Origin: Thiemannella venezuelensis
GTDB taxonomy: Bacteria; Actinomycetota; Actinomycetes; Streptosporangiales; Streptosporangiaceae
DNA length: 64,000 bases
Assembly (NCBI RefSeq): GCF_014203605.1
Contig: NZ_JACHJJ010000008.1
Span: forward strand, 124,001 to 188,000
Reading direction: 5' to 3'
Shown: piece after piece, positions 25,028-33,723 of the stretch
Layout of the letters: each line of letters starts with the position of its first letter
Position numbering within the stretch: the first letter of the stretch is position 1
The notes under the pieces: model-generated
What the model saw: only the letters and a program-made list of their open reading frames with translations
Databases searched by the model: none
Told to the model about the DNA's origin: nothing
Position numbers and translations under genes: made by a program

Positions 25028-26632
25028 ATGCCGAAGCTGAACCGCGCCCCGCTCCCCCTCGCCGCCGAGCACGACACGCCCATGCCCGTGCGGGACGGCA
25101 CGATCCTGCGCGGCGACGTCTACCGCCCGGCGGAGGGCGGGCCGTTCCCCACGCTGCTCGTCCGCACGCCGTACGGCGAGGGGACGTTCCGGCAGGTGCC
25201 GAAGATCCCCGCGCTGGAGGCGGGCTTCGCGGTGGTCCTGCAGCACTGCCGGGGGCGCGGGAGCAGCGACGGCGAGTTCCGGCCGTGGCTGGACGAGGGC
25301 GCGGACGGCCACGACACGATCGCCTGGATCACCGCGCAGCCGTGGTCGAACGGCGAGGTCGTGATGAGCGGCATGTCCTATCTGGCCGGGTGCGCGCTCC
25401 AGGCGGCGGCGACCCGCCCGCCGGGGCTGAAGGCGGTGGTCGCCTCGATGACCCCGCACGACTTCCACGACGGGCTGAAGTACCACGGCGGGGCGTTCGC
25501 GCTGGGCTCGGCGCTGAACTGGGGCGCGCTGCAGTCGATGCTCGGCCTGCTGCACGGCATGGAGGCGGGCGAGGACGTCGGCGCCGCCTTCGGCGCGCTC
25601 CTGCCGGTGCTGGGCGACCAGGCCGCCGCGGCGCGCACCCTCCCGGTGTCCGGCGTCCCCGGCATCCCGTGGTGGCGCGACTGGACCTCGCACCCGGAGC
25701 GCGACGCCTACTGGCAGGAGGCGGCCGAGACCCTGCGGCACGACCGGATCGAGGTGCCGGTCATGCACGTGGCGGGCTGGTTCGACCTGTTCCTCTCCGG
25801 CACCCTGGAGAACCACCGCCGCCTGGGCGGTCCGCTGGTCATCGGCCCCTGGTCCCACCTCGCGCAGGGGACCGGCACCGGGCGGCTGGACTTCGGGTTC
25901 GCCGCCTCGGCCCAGGCGCTCCGGCTGGAGCAGCGGCAGCTGTCCTTCCTGAAGGGCGAGGACACCGGCCCGGCCGTGAAGATCTTCGTGATGGGCGACG
26001 ACGTCTGGCGGGACGAGGAGGCCTGGCCCCTGGCCCGCGCGGTGGAGACCCGCTACCGCTTCCACTCCGACGGCCTGCTCTCCCCCGCGCCCCCCTCGAC
26101 CCCCGAGGCGACCGCGCCCGCCGCGTTCACCCACGACCCCCGCGACCCGGTCCCCACGACCGGCGGCCCGCTCCTGCTGCCCGACCCCACCAACGTCGGC
26201 CCCCAGGACCAGAGCGGCGTGGAGCTCCGCTCCGACGTGCTCTGCTACACCACCGAGGTCCTCACCGCGGACATCGAGGTGACCGGGCCGGTCTCCGTGA
26301 CGCTGCACGGCTCGACCTCCGCGGCGAGCACCGACTGGACCGCCAAGCTGGTCGACGTGTACCCCGACGGCCGGGCCATGAGCGTGGTCGACGGAATCGT
26401 CCGGGCCTCCGCGCCGTCCGGGGTGCACGAGATCGACCTCGTCGCCACCAGCCAGGTCTTCAAGGCCGGCCACCGCATCCGCGTCGAGGTGTCCAGCTCC
26501 AACTTCCCCCGCTTCGACCGCAACCCGGGCACCGGCGGCGTCCCCGCCGAGGCGTCCGAGGCCGACCTGTCCGTGCAGCACCAGACCGTCTACCCGGACT
26601 CCTACATCACCCTTCCGGTCGTCCCCCGCTGA
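25028..26632 (+). CDS. CocE/NonD family hydrolase
   Basis: A 534-residue alpha/beta-hydrolase of the X-Pro dipeptidyl-peptidase/cocaine-esterase family. N-terminal catalytic domain: VVLQHCRGRGSSDGE (oxyanion region), nucleophile elbow GMSYLAGC near residue 117, and VAGWFDLFLSG with GPWSHL carrying Asp and His near 245-280. The C-terminal half (about 340-530) is the jelly-roll domain ending in SSNFPRFDRNPGTG. It should cleave esters or amides. Third gene of the MarR-controlled operon: hydroxylation followed by ester cleavage suggests degradation of one aromatic ester. Confidence 0.92.
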   Translation: MPKLNRAPLPLAAEHDTPMPVRDGTILRGDVYRPAEGGPFPTLLVRTPYGEGTFRQVPKIPALEAGFAVVLQHCRGRGSSDGEFRPWLDEGADGHDTIAWITAQPWSNGEVVMSGMSYLAGCALQAAATRPPGLKAVVASMTPHDFHDGLKYHGGAFALGSALNWGALQSMLGLLHGMEAGEDVGAAFGALLPVLGDQAAAARTLPVSGVPGIPWWRDWTSHPERDAYWQEAAETLRHDRIEVPVMHVAGWFDLFLSGTLENHRRLGGPLVIGPWSHLAQGTGTGRLDFGFAASAQALRLEQRQLSFLKGEDTGPAVKIFVMGDDVWRDEEAWPLARAVETRYRFHSDGLLSPAPPSTPEATAPAAFTHDPRDPVPTTGGPLLLPDPTNVGPQDQSGVELRSDVLCYTTEVLTADIEVTGPVSVTLHGSTSAASTDWTAKLVDVYPDGRAMSVVDGIVRASAPSGVHEIDLVATSQVFKAGHRIRVEVSSSNFPRFDRNPGTGGVPAEASEADLSVQHQTVYPDSYITLPVVPR

Positions 26633-26641
26633 GCGGGCGGG

Positions 26642-27289
26642 TCAGGGCTGCTGCCAGGCGAGGCGGATGGCGAAGCCGACCAGGAGCAGGCCGGTGGCCT
26701 GCTCGATCCGGGCCCGGATCCGGGGGGTGCGGAGCAGCGCGCCGATCCGGGCCACGACCACGTTGTAGAAGCTGAACCACAGGACGTACAGCGCCGCGAA
26801 GATCGCCGACAGGAGCAGGGCCCGGCCCAGGGTGTTGCCGTGGGTGGGCAGGAACTGCGGCAGGAACGTCACGAAGAACAGCGCGACCTTCGGGTTGAGC
26901 ACGTTCGACAGGAAGCCGTTGCGGATGTGCTGGAGCGGGGAGCGCCGCTCGGGCGGGAGGCCGGTGGCGGCGGTGGCAGTGGCGGCAGTGGCGGCAGTGG
27001 CGGCGGCGGCCGTGCGGCGGCTGGCGCGCAGGGACTGCACGCCGAGCCAGAGCAGGTAGAGCACTCCCACGACCTTCAGCGCGGTGAAGGCGGTCGCGGA
27101 GGTCAGCAGCAGGGCCGAGAGCCCGACGGCGGCGGCGGTGGCGTGCACGGCGAGGCCGATCAGGCCGCCGAACATGGTCAGCAGGCCGGCGGTACGGCCG
27201 AAGGCGAGGGCGTTGCGGGTGATCAGGGCCTGGTCGGGCCCGGGAATCATGATCATTACAAGCGCCGTGACCGCGAAGGTCGTCAGCAT
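26642..27289 (-). CDS. LysE/RhtB family amino-acid exporter
   Basis: A 215-residue six-helix translocator: MIMIPGPDQALITRNALAFG near residues 12-32 (family signature), then VVGVLYLLWLGVQSL and NPKVALFFVTFLPQF. An unusual Ala/Thr stretch (about 93-110, encoded by GGCGGTGGCAGT-type repeats at 26956-27012) lengthens the central cytoplasmic loop. Exports amino acids or related compounds. Convergent with the CocE operon (10 bases). Translation is probably controlled by the folded leader at 27290-27366. Confidence 0.93.
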   Translation of the reverse strand: MLTTFAVTALVMIMIPGPDQALITRNALAFGRTAGLLTMFGGLIGLAVHATAAAVGLSALLLTSATAFTALKVVGVLYLLWLGVQSLRASRRTAAAATAATAATATAATGLPPERRSPLQHIRNGFLSNVLNPKVALFFVTFLPQFLPTHGNTLGRALLLSAIFAALYVLWFSFYNVVVARIGALLRTPRIRARIEQATGLLLVGFAIRLAWQQP

Positions 27290-27296
27290 GGAACGG

Positions 27297-27366
27297 GGGT
27301 CTCCCTGAACGCGTGGTGAAACAAGTGCCTTATGGGCGCGTTCATCCTATTCATCCAGGGAGACCC
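27297..27366 (-). promoter_or_regulatory. Structured leader that hides the ribosome site of the LysE gene
   Basis: On the minus strand, GGGTCTCCCTG (27366-27356) is the exact complement of CAGGGAGACCC (27307-27297). Inside it, GAACGCG (27343-27337) pairs with CGCGTTC (27313-27307), closing a 23-base loop. The AGGGAG in the 3' arm is the only ribosome-site candidate, 11 bases before the ATG, so the folded form should block translation. Looks like a riboswitch-type or attenuator-type leader; no known class recognised. Confidence 0.6.
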
Positions 27367-27396
27367 GGATTCAACCGGCCCGGGAGACGGCGGGCG

Positions 27397-29181
27397 TCAC
27401 CGGGCGGAGGTGCGGAAGGGCGCGGCCGGCCGGCCCAGGTTCGGGGCGCCGAGCAGCGTCCGGGAGGAGACCGCGTAGATCCCGTCGTTGGTGAAGACCC
27501 AGACGATCTTCCGGTCCCACTCGGTGTAGACGGCGTGGGTCTGGTTCCCCAGCGCGTAGTCCGGGACGTTCGCGCTGAACCCGGCCGGCACGAACTGGGC
27601 CGCGATCTTCGGGTGCCTGACGTCGCGCGTGTCGAAGAACTGCACGCCCGCGTTGTAGAACGCGTACGGCAGCAGCCCGGCCTTCGGGTCCCCCGGCGAG
27701 GTGTAGGAGCCCGAGCGCTTGGGACCGAAGCTCCCGCCGCGCTGGCAGTAGTCGGCGAACTTCGCGCCCGCCGCGGGCCGCGGCCGGGGCAGCGCGCCGA
27801 CGATCCGGGGCGAGCGCGGGTCGCGGACGTCGATCTGGAAGACGTCCTTGTACGGCTCGCGGCAGTCCTCGCCCAGCGGGTAACCGGAGACGTAGACCAT
27901 GCCGGTCTTCTCGAACTGCGAGACGTCCACGTTGTCCGCCTCGGTGCCGCCGACGGACATCGGAAGGTCGAGGTGGGCGACCTCCCTCATCTTCGACGGG
28001 TCGGAGATGTCCAGCACCGACAGGCCGAAGCCGCCCAGCGCCGCGAAGCCGTACCGCCCGCCCTCCTCGATCGGCGTCGGGACGAACAGCGGCATCCGCG
28101 CGCCCATCCAGGAGGTCTGGTTGCCGCAGCGCGGGTTGCGCGCGTAGGCGGCGGACTCGTCGGCGACCTGGCCCTTCCTGTGCCACTCGCCGACCTTCCT
28201 CGGGCTGGCCGGGTCGGACATGTCGTAGGCCTGGTAGCCGGCCGAGTACAGGTAGGTCGGCACCTCGGTGTTGCTCCAGGTGTCCAGCGGCGCGACGGCG
28301 ACGAACATGTACCTCCCGCCGGTCCAGTACGGCGCGTCCAGCGAGCCGGAGCCCTGCTGCGGCCCGGTGACCGGCGCGTTGAGCGGGTCGGCCGCGCTCG
28401 CGTCGGTGGTGACCGTGGACAGCAGCTTCCAGTCCTTCTTGCGGGGGCCGTCGAGCCGGTAGACCTTGAAGCCCTTGAAGCTCTTCTGCGCCCGGAGCGC
28501 CGCCACACCCTCGGGATTGTTGAACTTCGTCCGCTCCGGCGCGTCGCCCAGCTCGCCCACCTGGCGTTTCTGCTCGAAGCTCTGCACCATCACGTACGCC
28601 TTGAGCTTCGCGCTCCACTGGATCGTCGAGGCGCCCCAGTAGTCGTGGGCGGCCCAGTCCTTCCCCTTGTGCAGCTCGACGTTCTCCCCGTAGGGGACCT
28701 TCACGTCGGACCGGCTCAGCCGCTCGACGATCCGGACTTTCCGCACGTCGGTGACGTCGTAGACGCGGGCCTCGCTGCGGTCGTACTGGAACAGGTACCG
28801 GCGTCCGTCGAAGTCGACGACGTTCTGCCAGGTGTGGAAGTAGTCGGGGGTGAAGTCCGCGCCCCGGTAGGCCGCCTCGATCCTGATCGGCCCCTCGGTG
28901 TAGGAGCGCGGGTCGTAGCCCTTCGTCTTCGGGAACAGGTCCTGCGCTCCGCCGGGGAAGGCGTGGCGCTCCTCGCTGGCCGGGGTCAGCCACGGGTGCC
29001 GGAAGGTGCCGTCGAGCTGCATGCCGTACGTCCCGGGCCCGGGTTCGGACGGGCGGCGGTCGCCGCAGACGGAGGGGATGTACGGGTCGTCGGGCGCCGT
29101 CGCCCGCGCCGCCGTGCCGGAGGTGAGGAGCAGACCCGCGACACCGGAGGTGACCAGGGCGTGCCGGAGGAAGTGGCGCAT
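27397..29181 (-). CDS. Secreted LVIVD-repeat beta-propeller-like protein
   Basis: A 594-residue exported protein. The start MRHFLRHALVTSGVAGLLLT gives a signal peptide, cleaved probably after TAARATA near residue 29. The body has repeated units of the form YDVTDVRKVRIV, YDMSDPASPRKVGEW, LDISDPSKMREVAHL, IDVRDPRSPRIVG and FDTRDVRHPKIAAQF, the LVIVD-type repeat that builds a propeller. No catalytic motif is apparent. It lies downstream of kynureninase on the same strand, 130 bases away; the link is unproven. Confidence 0.85.
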   Translation of the reverse strand: MRHFLRHALVTSGVAGLLLTSGTAARATAPDDPYIPSVCGDRRPSEPGPGTYGMQLDGTFRHPWLTPASEERHAFPGGAQDLFPKTKGYDPRSYTEGPIRIEAAYRGADFTPDYFHTWQNVVDFDGRRYLFQYDRSEARVYDVTDVRKVRIVERLSRSDVKVPYGENVELHKGKDWAAHDYWGASTIQWSAKLKAYVMVQSFEQKRQVGELGDAPERTKFNNPEGVAALRAQKSFKGFKVYRLDGPRKKDWKLLSTVTTDASAADPLNAPVTGPQQGSGSLDAPYWTGGRYMFVAVAPLDTWSNTEVPTYLYSAGYQAYDMSDPASPRKVGEWHRKGQVADESAAYARNPRCGNQTSWMGARMPLFVPTPIEEGGRYGFAALGGFGLSVLDISDPSKMREVAHLDLPMSVGGTEADNVDVSQFEKTGMVYVSGYPLGEDCREPYKDVFQIDVRDPRSPRIVGALPRPRPAAGAKFADYCQRGGSFGPKRSGSYTSPGDPKAGLLPYAFYNAGVQFFDTRDVRHPKIAAQFVPAGFSANVPDYALGNQTHAVYTEWDRKIVWVFTNDGIYAVSSRTLLGAPNLGRPAAPFRTSAR

Positions 29182-29310
29182 GGCGCGGCCTTTCGCGCGA
29201 GGAGGGCTGAAGAGGGAACGCGCCCAGCCTCGCCCCTCGGGTCTCCGCCGTGCCATGCACCGTTCCACGGGGCGGAACCGCCTCCGTTCCGCCCCGTGGA
29301 ACGCGCACTC

Positions 29311-30546
29311 TCAGGTCACGGTGAGGCGCCGGCGGTACTTCTCCTCGCGCCAGTGCTCCTTCTCCAGCACCTCTGCCAGCGTGACCGCCGCGTCGTAGAC
29401 GTCCGCGTACCCGATGTAGAGCGGGGCGAATCCGAAGCGCAGGATGTCCGGGGCCCGGAAGTCGCCGTGCACGCCCCGGTCGATCAGGGCGCGCATGACC
29501 GGGTAGCCGTCGGGGTGGGTGAAGCTGACCTGGCTGCCGCGCCGTTCCGGGTCGCGGGAGGTGACGAGCGCGAGGCCGTACGGCGCGCAGAGCTCCTCGA
29601 CCAGATCGATGAAGAGCGAGGTGAGCGCCGTGCTCTTGGTCCGGAGCGCGGTCAGGTCCACCCGCTCCCAGACGTCCAGCGAGGCGTTGAGCGCGGCGAA
29701 CGAGAGCACGTGCGGGGTGCTCACGGTGAAGCGCCGGATGCCCTCGGCCGGGCGGTAGTCCGGCTCGAACGCGAACGGCGCGGCGTGGCCGTGCCAGCCG
29801 CTCAGCAGGTGCTCGGTCGCGTTCTGGTGGCGCGGGTGAACGTAGACGAAGGCCGGGGAGCCAGGGCCGCCGTTGAGATACTTGTAGGTGCAGCCGACCG
29901 CGAAGTCCGCCGGGGCCATGTCCACCCGGTAGGCGCCCGCGCTGTGGCAGAGGTCCCAGATCATCAGTGCGCCCGCCGCCTGCACCCGGGCCGTGACCTC
30001 GGCGGTGTCGTGGCGGTCGCCGGTGCGGTAGTCGACCTCCGAGAGCAGCACGCAGGCCACGTCCCCGCCGGCCAGCGCCTCGTCGAGGCCGTCGGTGCCG
30101 CGCACGTCGCGGACCTCGTAGCCGCCCAGCGCCTTGACCAGCCCCTGGACCATGTAGCGGTCGGTCGGGAAGTTCTCCAGGTCGGAGACGATCACCCGGC
30201 GGTCCGGGCGCAGGCGCAGGGCCGCCGAGACGGCCTTGACGATCGCGATCGAGGTGGTCTCGCCCACCACCACCTGGCCCGGACCCGCGCCGATCAGCGG
30301 GGCGATCCGGTCGCCGGTGGTCTCCGGCAGGTCGAACCAGCCCGCGGCGTTCCAGCCGCCGACCAGGCGGCCGGCCCACTCCTCCTCGACGACCCGGGTG
30401 AGCGCGGCCGAGGCCGCCCTCGGCGGGGCGCCGAGCGAGTTGCCGACCAGGTAGACGGTCCCTTCGGGCAGGACGAACTCGTCCCTGAAGTGTTTGAGGG
30501 GGTCGGCGGCGTCGAGCGCGACGCAGTCCGCGCGGCTGATTGTCAC
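29311..30546 (-). CDS. kynU: Kynureninase
   Basis: A 411-residue PLP-dependent fold-type I enzyme that cleaves kynurenine or 3-hydroxykynurenine to (3-hydroxy)anthranilate and alanine. Signature features: FVLPEGTVYLVGNSLGAPPR at the N-terminus, VIVSDLENFPTDRYMVQGL, the cofactor pocket LSEVDYRTGDRHD and IWDLCHSAGAYRVDM, and the PLP lysine in GCTYKYLNGGPG near residue 225. Its product 3-hydroxyanthranilate is the substrate of the operon 2-10 kb to the right. Tryptophan dioxygenase, formamidase and kynurenine monooxygenase are not in the window. Confidence 0.95.
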   Translation of the reverse strand: MTISRADCVALDAADPLKHFRDEFVLPEGTVYLVGNSLGAPPRAASAALTRVVEEEWAGRLVGGWNAAGWFDLPETTGDRIAPLIGAGPGQVVVGETTSIAIVKAVSAALRLRPDRRVIVSDLENFPTDRYMVQGLVKALGGYEVRDVRGTDGLDEALAGGDVACVLLSEVDYRTGDRHDTAEVTARVQAAGALMIWDLCHSAGAYRVDMAPADFAVGCTYKYLNGGPGSPAFVYVHPRHQNATEHLLSGWHGHAAPFAFEPDYRPAEGIRRFTVSTPHVLSFAALNASLDVWERVDLTALRTKSTALTSLFIDLVEELCAPYGLALVTSRDPERRGSQVSFTHPDGYPVMRALIDRGVHGDFRAPDILRFGFAPLYIGYADVYDAAVTLAEVLEKEHWREEKYRRRLTVT

Positions 30547-30612
30547 GAGTCGTCTCCCGAGTAGGTCCTTACCGATATACCTCCATCATCGGGCATCGAG
30601 GGTGATCGGGGC

Positions 30613-30645
30613 ATCGGGGGGTTCCGGGGGACGGAACCCCCCGAT
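30613..30645. terminator. Strong terminator after the SMP-30-like gene
   Basis: Perfect 13-bp stem: ATCGGGGGGTTCC (30613-30625), loop GGGGGAC, reverse complement at 30633-30645. It lies 12 bases downstream of the leftward gene ending at 30657 and upstream of kynU, separating the two transcripts. Confidence 0.8.
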
Positions 30646-30656
30646 CCTGCCGCCGA

Positions 30657-31667
30657 TCAGGACCGGCCGCGGTCCGGGGTCAGCCGCACCACCGTGTACG
30701 GCAGCACCGGGTCGGCGGCTCCGTACTGGAAGTTGACCACCAGCAGGTCGCGGCCGTCGAACGCCGCCGTGGAGGGGCCGTGCAGCCTCGGATCGGTGAC
30801 CCGCTCCAGCAGCCTGCCCCGGCCGGAGCGGGCGTCGAGCCGTATCACGTTGACGGTGTTGCCGTCGCCGTCGGCGTTGCTGACCGCGTAGAGCGTGCGG
30901 CCGCGGATGAGCAGGCCGTCACCGCGCACCGGGTCGCCGCCCAGGTCGATCGGCCTGACGGTGCGCCGCCGCAGGTCGATGCGGTGCAGCACCCCGTCGT
31001 TGTAGTCGGCGACGACGAGGTACCGCTGGTCCGGGGTGACCGCGACGCCGTTGAGGTTGAAGCCCTCGGTGTACACGACGTCCGTGCCCCGCAGGTCGAG
31101 GAAGGCCCGCAGCGGCGCGGTCGCCCCGCTGCCGCCCCGCAGCTCCGCGGCGCCGATACGGTAGATCGTCGGCTGGAACGAGTCGGTGACGTAGACGTCG
31201 CCGTTCCCGGCCACGGCGACGTCGTTGAGCATCGAGTTCGGCGTGGCGGTGGCGAAGCGGTGCAGGAGGGCGCCGGTCCGCGTGTCGTACACCCACACGA
31301 AGCCGGTCGCGCCGCCCGCGACGATGAGGCGGCCGGCGGCGTCGACCTTCATCCCGCCGGCGGTGGTCCGGCCGTCGGCGGCGTTGCCGGGCAGCCACAC
31401 CGAGGTCTGGGGCGAGCGGACGTCGCCGCGGTAGATGCGTCCGTCGGTCAAGCTGCTGACATAGAAGTACGGCGTCTTGGGGTCGCGGGCGATGCCCTCG
31501 GGGTAGGCGTCGTCGCCGGCCAGGACGTAGACGCCGGGCCGGTCGGCCGGAGCCGGAGCCGCCACCGCCACCGCCGCCGGTGCCGGTGTCACCGCCGCTG
31601 CGGCGCCGACCGGGGAGGCGAGCACCGCGGCCGCCACGGCCAAGGGGATGAGTCTGGAGATGCGCAC
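30657..31667 (-). CDS. Secreted SMP-30/gluconolactonase-like propeller protein
   Basis: A 336-residue protein with a Sec signal peptide (MRISRLIPLAVAAAVLASPV, cleaved before APAPADRPG around residue 40) and six-bladed propeller repeats: YPEGIARDPKTPYFYVSSL, GGMKVDAAGRLIVAGG, NDVAVAGNGDVYVTDS, NGVAVTPDQRYLVVADY. The acidic and Asn residues expected of SMP-30 metal sites are partly present (E, N, D), so lactonase activity is possible but unproven. Some relatives are mislabelled superoxide dismutase. Divergent from a LysR gene that probably regulates it through a 16-bp palindrome. Confidence 0.82.
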   Translation of the reverse strand: MRISRLIPLAVAAAVLASPVGAAAAVTPAPAAVAVAAPAPADRPGVYVLAGDDAYPEGIARDPKTPYFYVSSLTDGRIYRGDVRSPQTSVWLPGNAADGRTTAGGMKVDAAGRLIVAGGATGFVWVYDTRTGALLHRFATATPNSMLNDVAVAGNGDVYVTDSFQPTIYRIGAAELRGGSGATAPLRAFLDLRGTDVVYTEGFNLNGVAVTPDQRYLVVADYNDGVLHRIDLRRRTVRPIDLGGDPVRGDGLLIRGRTLYAVSNADGDGNTVNVIRLDARSGRGRLLERVTDPRLHGPSTAAFDGRDLLVVNFQYGAADPVLPYTVVRLTPDRGRS

Positions 31668-31735
31668 GGTTTTCCTTCGATCGTTGGTCGTCGCCAGCCT
31701 CGCCCACGGGCCGGCACCCCAACAAGATCATTTTT

Positions 31736-31751
31736 GGTATCCCGGGATACC
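31736..31751. promoter_or_regulatory. Perfect 16-bp palindrome in the lysR divergent promoter
   Basis: GGTATCCCGGGATACC is an exact palindrome of LysR-box form (T-Nx-A core TATCCCGGGATA). It ends 8 bases before the lysR ATG and lies 69 bases from the divergent propeller gene, so bound regulator would cover its own start, as in LysR autorepression. Confidence 0.75.
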
Positions 31752-31759
31752 CTGCGGGT

Positions 31760-32680
31760 ATGCCGGTCGATCTGCGCCTCATGCGATACGTCGTCACGAT
31801 CGCCGAGGAAGGCGGCTTCCAGCGCGCCGCCGAACGCCTGCGCATGGCCCAACCACCGCTGAGCAGGCAGATCCTCGAACTGGAGCGCCACCTGGGGGTG
31901 TCGCTGTTCCACCGCCGCCCGACCCGGCTCACCGAGGCGGGCGAGGTCTTCGTGGCGTCCGCGCGGCGGGTGCTGGCCGACGCCGACGCGATGGTCGAGC
32001 GGGCGCGGGCGGCGGGGCGGGGCGAGTCCGGCACGGTACGCCTGGGAATGGTCGCCAGCGCCGCCCACGAGACGGTGCCGGAGGTGCTCGCCGCGCTGCG
32101 GCCCGCGCACCCGGACGTCGTCGTGCGGGCGCACGAGGCCTGGTCGGGCGAGCTCGCCGCCGGACTGCGGGCGGGCCGGTTCGACCTGGTCCTGGGACGG
32201 ACGATCCCGCGGCGTCCCGGCCTCGCCCGGCAGACCGTCCGGCGGGAGCCGCTGGTCGCGGTCGTCGGCCCCGCCCACCCGCTCGCCGGCCGCCCCGCGG
32301 CGGCCCTGTCCGACCTGTACGGCAGCCGGCTCCGCCTGGTCCCCGGTGACGTGGCGCCCGACTACCGCGACATGCTCCTGGCCACCCTGGCCCGTACCGG
32401 CCTGGAGTTCGAGGTGGACGACTGCCAGGTGCTCGGCTGGCGCCACCTCGGCCTCGACGACGGCAAGAGCTTCGCGCTGGTGCCGGGTTCGCTCGGCGCC
32501 CTCCCCACGGCCGACGGCGTGGTGCTCCCGCTCACCGACCGCCTGCCCGCTCCCGACCTGGAGCTGGTCTGGCGGCGTGACGCCCTGCCCCCGGCCGGCG
32601 CCGCCTTCACCCGCGTCGTGGAGGCGACGGCGCGGGAGCGCGGCTGGCTGGAGACCGCTCCCGGCGGCCGGCCCGGCTGA
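31760..32680 (+). CDS. LysR family transcriptional regulator
   Basis: A 306-residue LysR-type regulator. N-terminal winged helix: LMRYVVTIAEEGGFQRAAERL, LSRQILELERHLGVSLFHR (residues 7-52). Effector-binding domain from about residue 92 (TVRLGMVASAAHETVPEVL), with the usual periplasmic-binding fold. Divergent from the SMP-30-like gene and convergent (69 bases) with the last gene of the 3-hydroxyanthranilate operon, so it could also serve that pathway. Start is close to the palindrome, suggesting a very short leader. Confidence 0.93.
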   Translation: MPVDLRLMRYVVTIAEEGGFQRAAERLRMAQPPLSRQILELERHLGVSLFHRRPTRLTEAGEVFVASARRVLADADAMVERARAAGRGESGTVRLGMVASAAHETVPEVLAALRPAHPDVVVRAHEAWSGELAAGLRAGRFDLVLGRTIPRRPGLARQTVRREPLVAVVGPAHPLAGRPAAALSDLYGSRLRLVPGDVAPDYRDMLLATLARTGLEFEVDDCQVLGWRHLGLDDGKSFALVPGSLGALPTADGVVLPLTDRLPAPDLELVWRRDALPPAGAAFTRVVEATARERGWLETAPGGRPG

Positions 32681-32748
32681 CACCGGTGCCGCCCACCGGT
32701 CACGCCGGGGCGGCGGCCTCCGGGACCGGTGGCGGCCGCTTCACGTTC

Positions 32749-33720
32749 TCAGCGGCCGATGAAGCGTACGGCGTTGCCGCCGAGCAGCTTGGCGCGGGCC
32801 GTATCCGACAGGAACCCCGCCCCCCGGACCAGCGAACCGACCGGCGACTCGCCCAGCGGGTAGGGGTAGTCGGAGCCGAGCATGACCCGGTCCTCGCCCA
32901 TCGTGTCCACCAGCAGCCGCAGCGCCCGCTCGTCGAACACCACCGAGTCGACGCTGAAGCGCTCCACGTAGTGTGAAGGCGGCAGCTCGGAGACGCCCAC
33001 CAGGTCGCTCCTGCGGTGCCAGGCGTTCTCGAACCGGCCGAGCCAGAAGGCGAACGAGCCGCCGCCGTGCGCGAAGCAGATCCGTAGCGACTCCGGCACC
33101 CGGTCGAAGACCCCGCCGAGGATCATCGCGAGCACCGACAGGTGGGTCTCGGCGGGCATGCCGACCAGCCACTGCGCCATCCAGCGCTCCAGCCGGGGGC
33201 CGCCCGGCATGTCCCACGGGTGGACGAAGACGGGCGCGCCCACGGCGGCGCAGTGCTGGAGGAACTGCACGACGCCCGCGTCGTCGAGGTCGCGGTCGCC
33301 GACGTGGTTGCCGATCTCGACGCCGGCGTGCCCGGCGGCCAGGCACCGGTCCAGCTCCGCGCAGGCCAGGTCGGGGTCCTGGAGCGGCACCTGGCAGAAC
33401 GGCACCAGCCGCTCGTCCGCGCAGATCTCCAGGGCCAGATCGTTGAAGATCTTCGCGACTTCCGCGGCCTGCGCCGCGGGGCGCTCGTAGGAGAAGAACA
33501 CCGGGGTCGGCGAGACCACCTGCACGTCCACCCCGTCGGCGTCCATGGCCTCCAGGCGGCGGGCCGGGTTCCAGCAGTCGTCGGCGATCCGGCGGAACTC
33601 CCGGTCGCCGAGGAGGATCGCGGCCTCCCGCTCGGAGTCCACCCGGAGCCGGGGCGCGTCCGCCCAGCCGAGTCCCGGCCAGCCCTTCGGGACGTGGTGG
33701 GTGTGGACGTCGACGATCAC
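32749..33720 (-). CDS. nbaD: 2-amino-3-carboxymuconate-6-semialdehyde decarboxylase (ACMSD)
   Basis: A 323-residue amidohydrolase-superfamily decarboxylase that removes CO2 from the ring-cleavage product of 3-hydroxyanthranilate. Zinc-site motifs: VDVHTHHVPKGW (HxH, residues 3-14), FVHPWDMPGG (His near 175), FAHGGGS (near 222) and LGSDYPYPLGE (Asp near 290). It prevents quinolinate formation and directs flux to aminomuconate. GTG start, three bases after the HAAO stop. Last gene of the eight-gene operon; gene order matches the nba cluster of Pseudomonas fluorescens KU-7 as I recall it. Confidence 0.95.
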   Translation of the reverse strand: MIVDVHTHHVPKGWPGLGWADAPRLRVDSEREAAILLGDREFRRIADDCWNPARRLEAMDADGVDVQVVSPTPVFFSYERPAAQAAEVAKIFNDLALEICADERLVPFCQVPLQDPDLACAELDRCLAAGHAGVEIGNHVGDRDLDDAGVVQFLQHCAAVGAPVFVHPWDMPGGPRLERWMAQWLVGMPAETHLSVLAMILGGVFDRVPESLRICFAHGGGSFAFWLGRFENAWHRRSDLVGVSELPPSHYVERFSVDSVVFDERALRLLVDTMGEDRVMLGSDYPYPLGESPVGSLVRGAGFLSDTARAKLLGGNAVRFIGR

Positions 33721-33723
33721 GCG

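Noticed and set aside
26956-27012. GGCGGTGGCAGT-type microsatellite as a phase-variation tract
   Set aside because: It encodes an Ala/Thr loop in the LysE protein with irregular units in multiples of three; no frame switching is possible.
27313-30564. Very long open frame on the plus strand opposite the LVIVD protein and kynureninase genes
   Set aside because: It encodes Arg/Val/Gly/Leu-rich, low-complexity sequence with no motifs and lies fully antisense to recognised genes; typical high-GC shadow frame.
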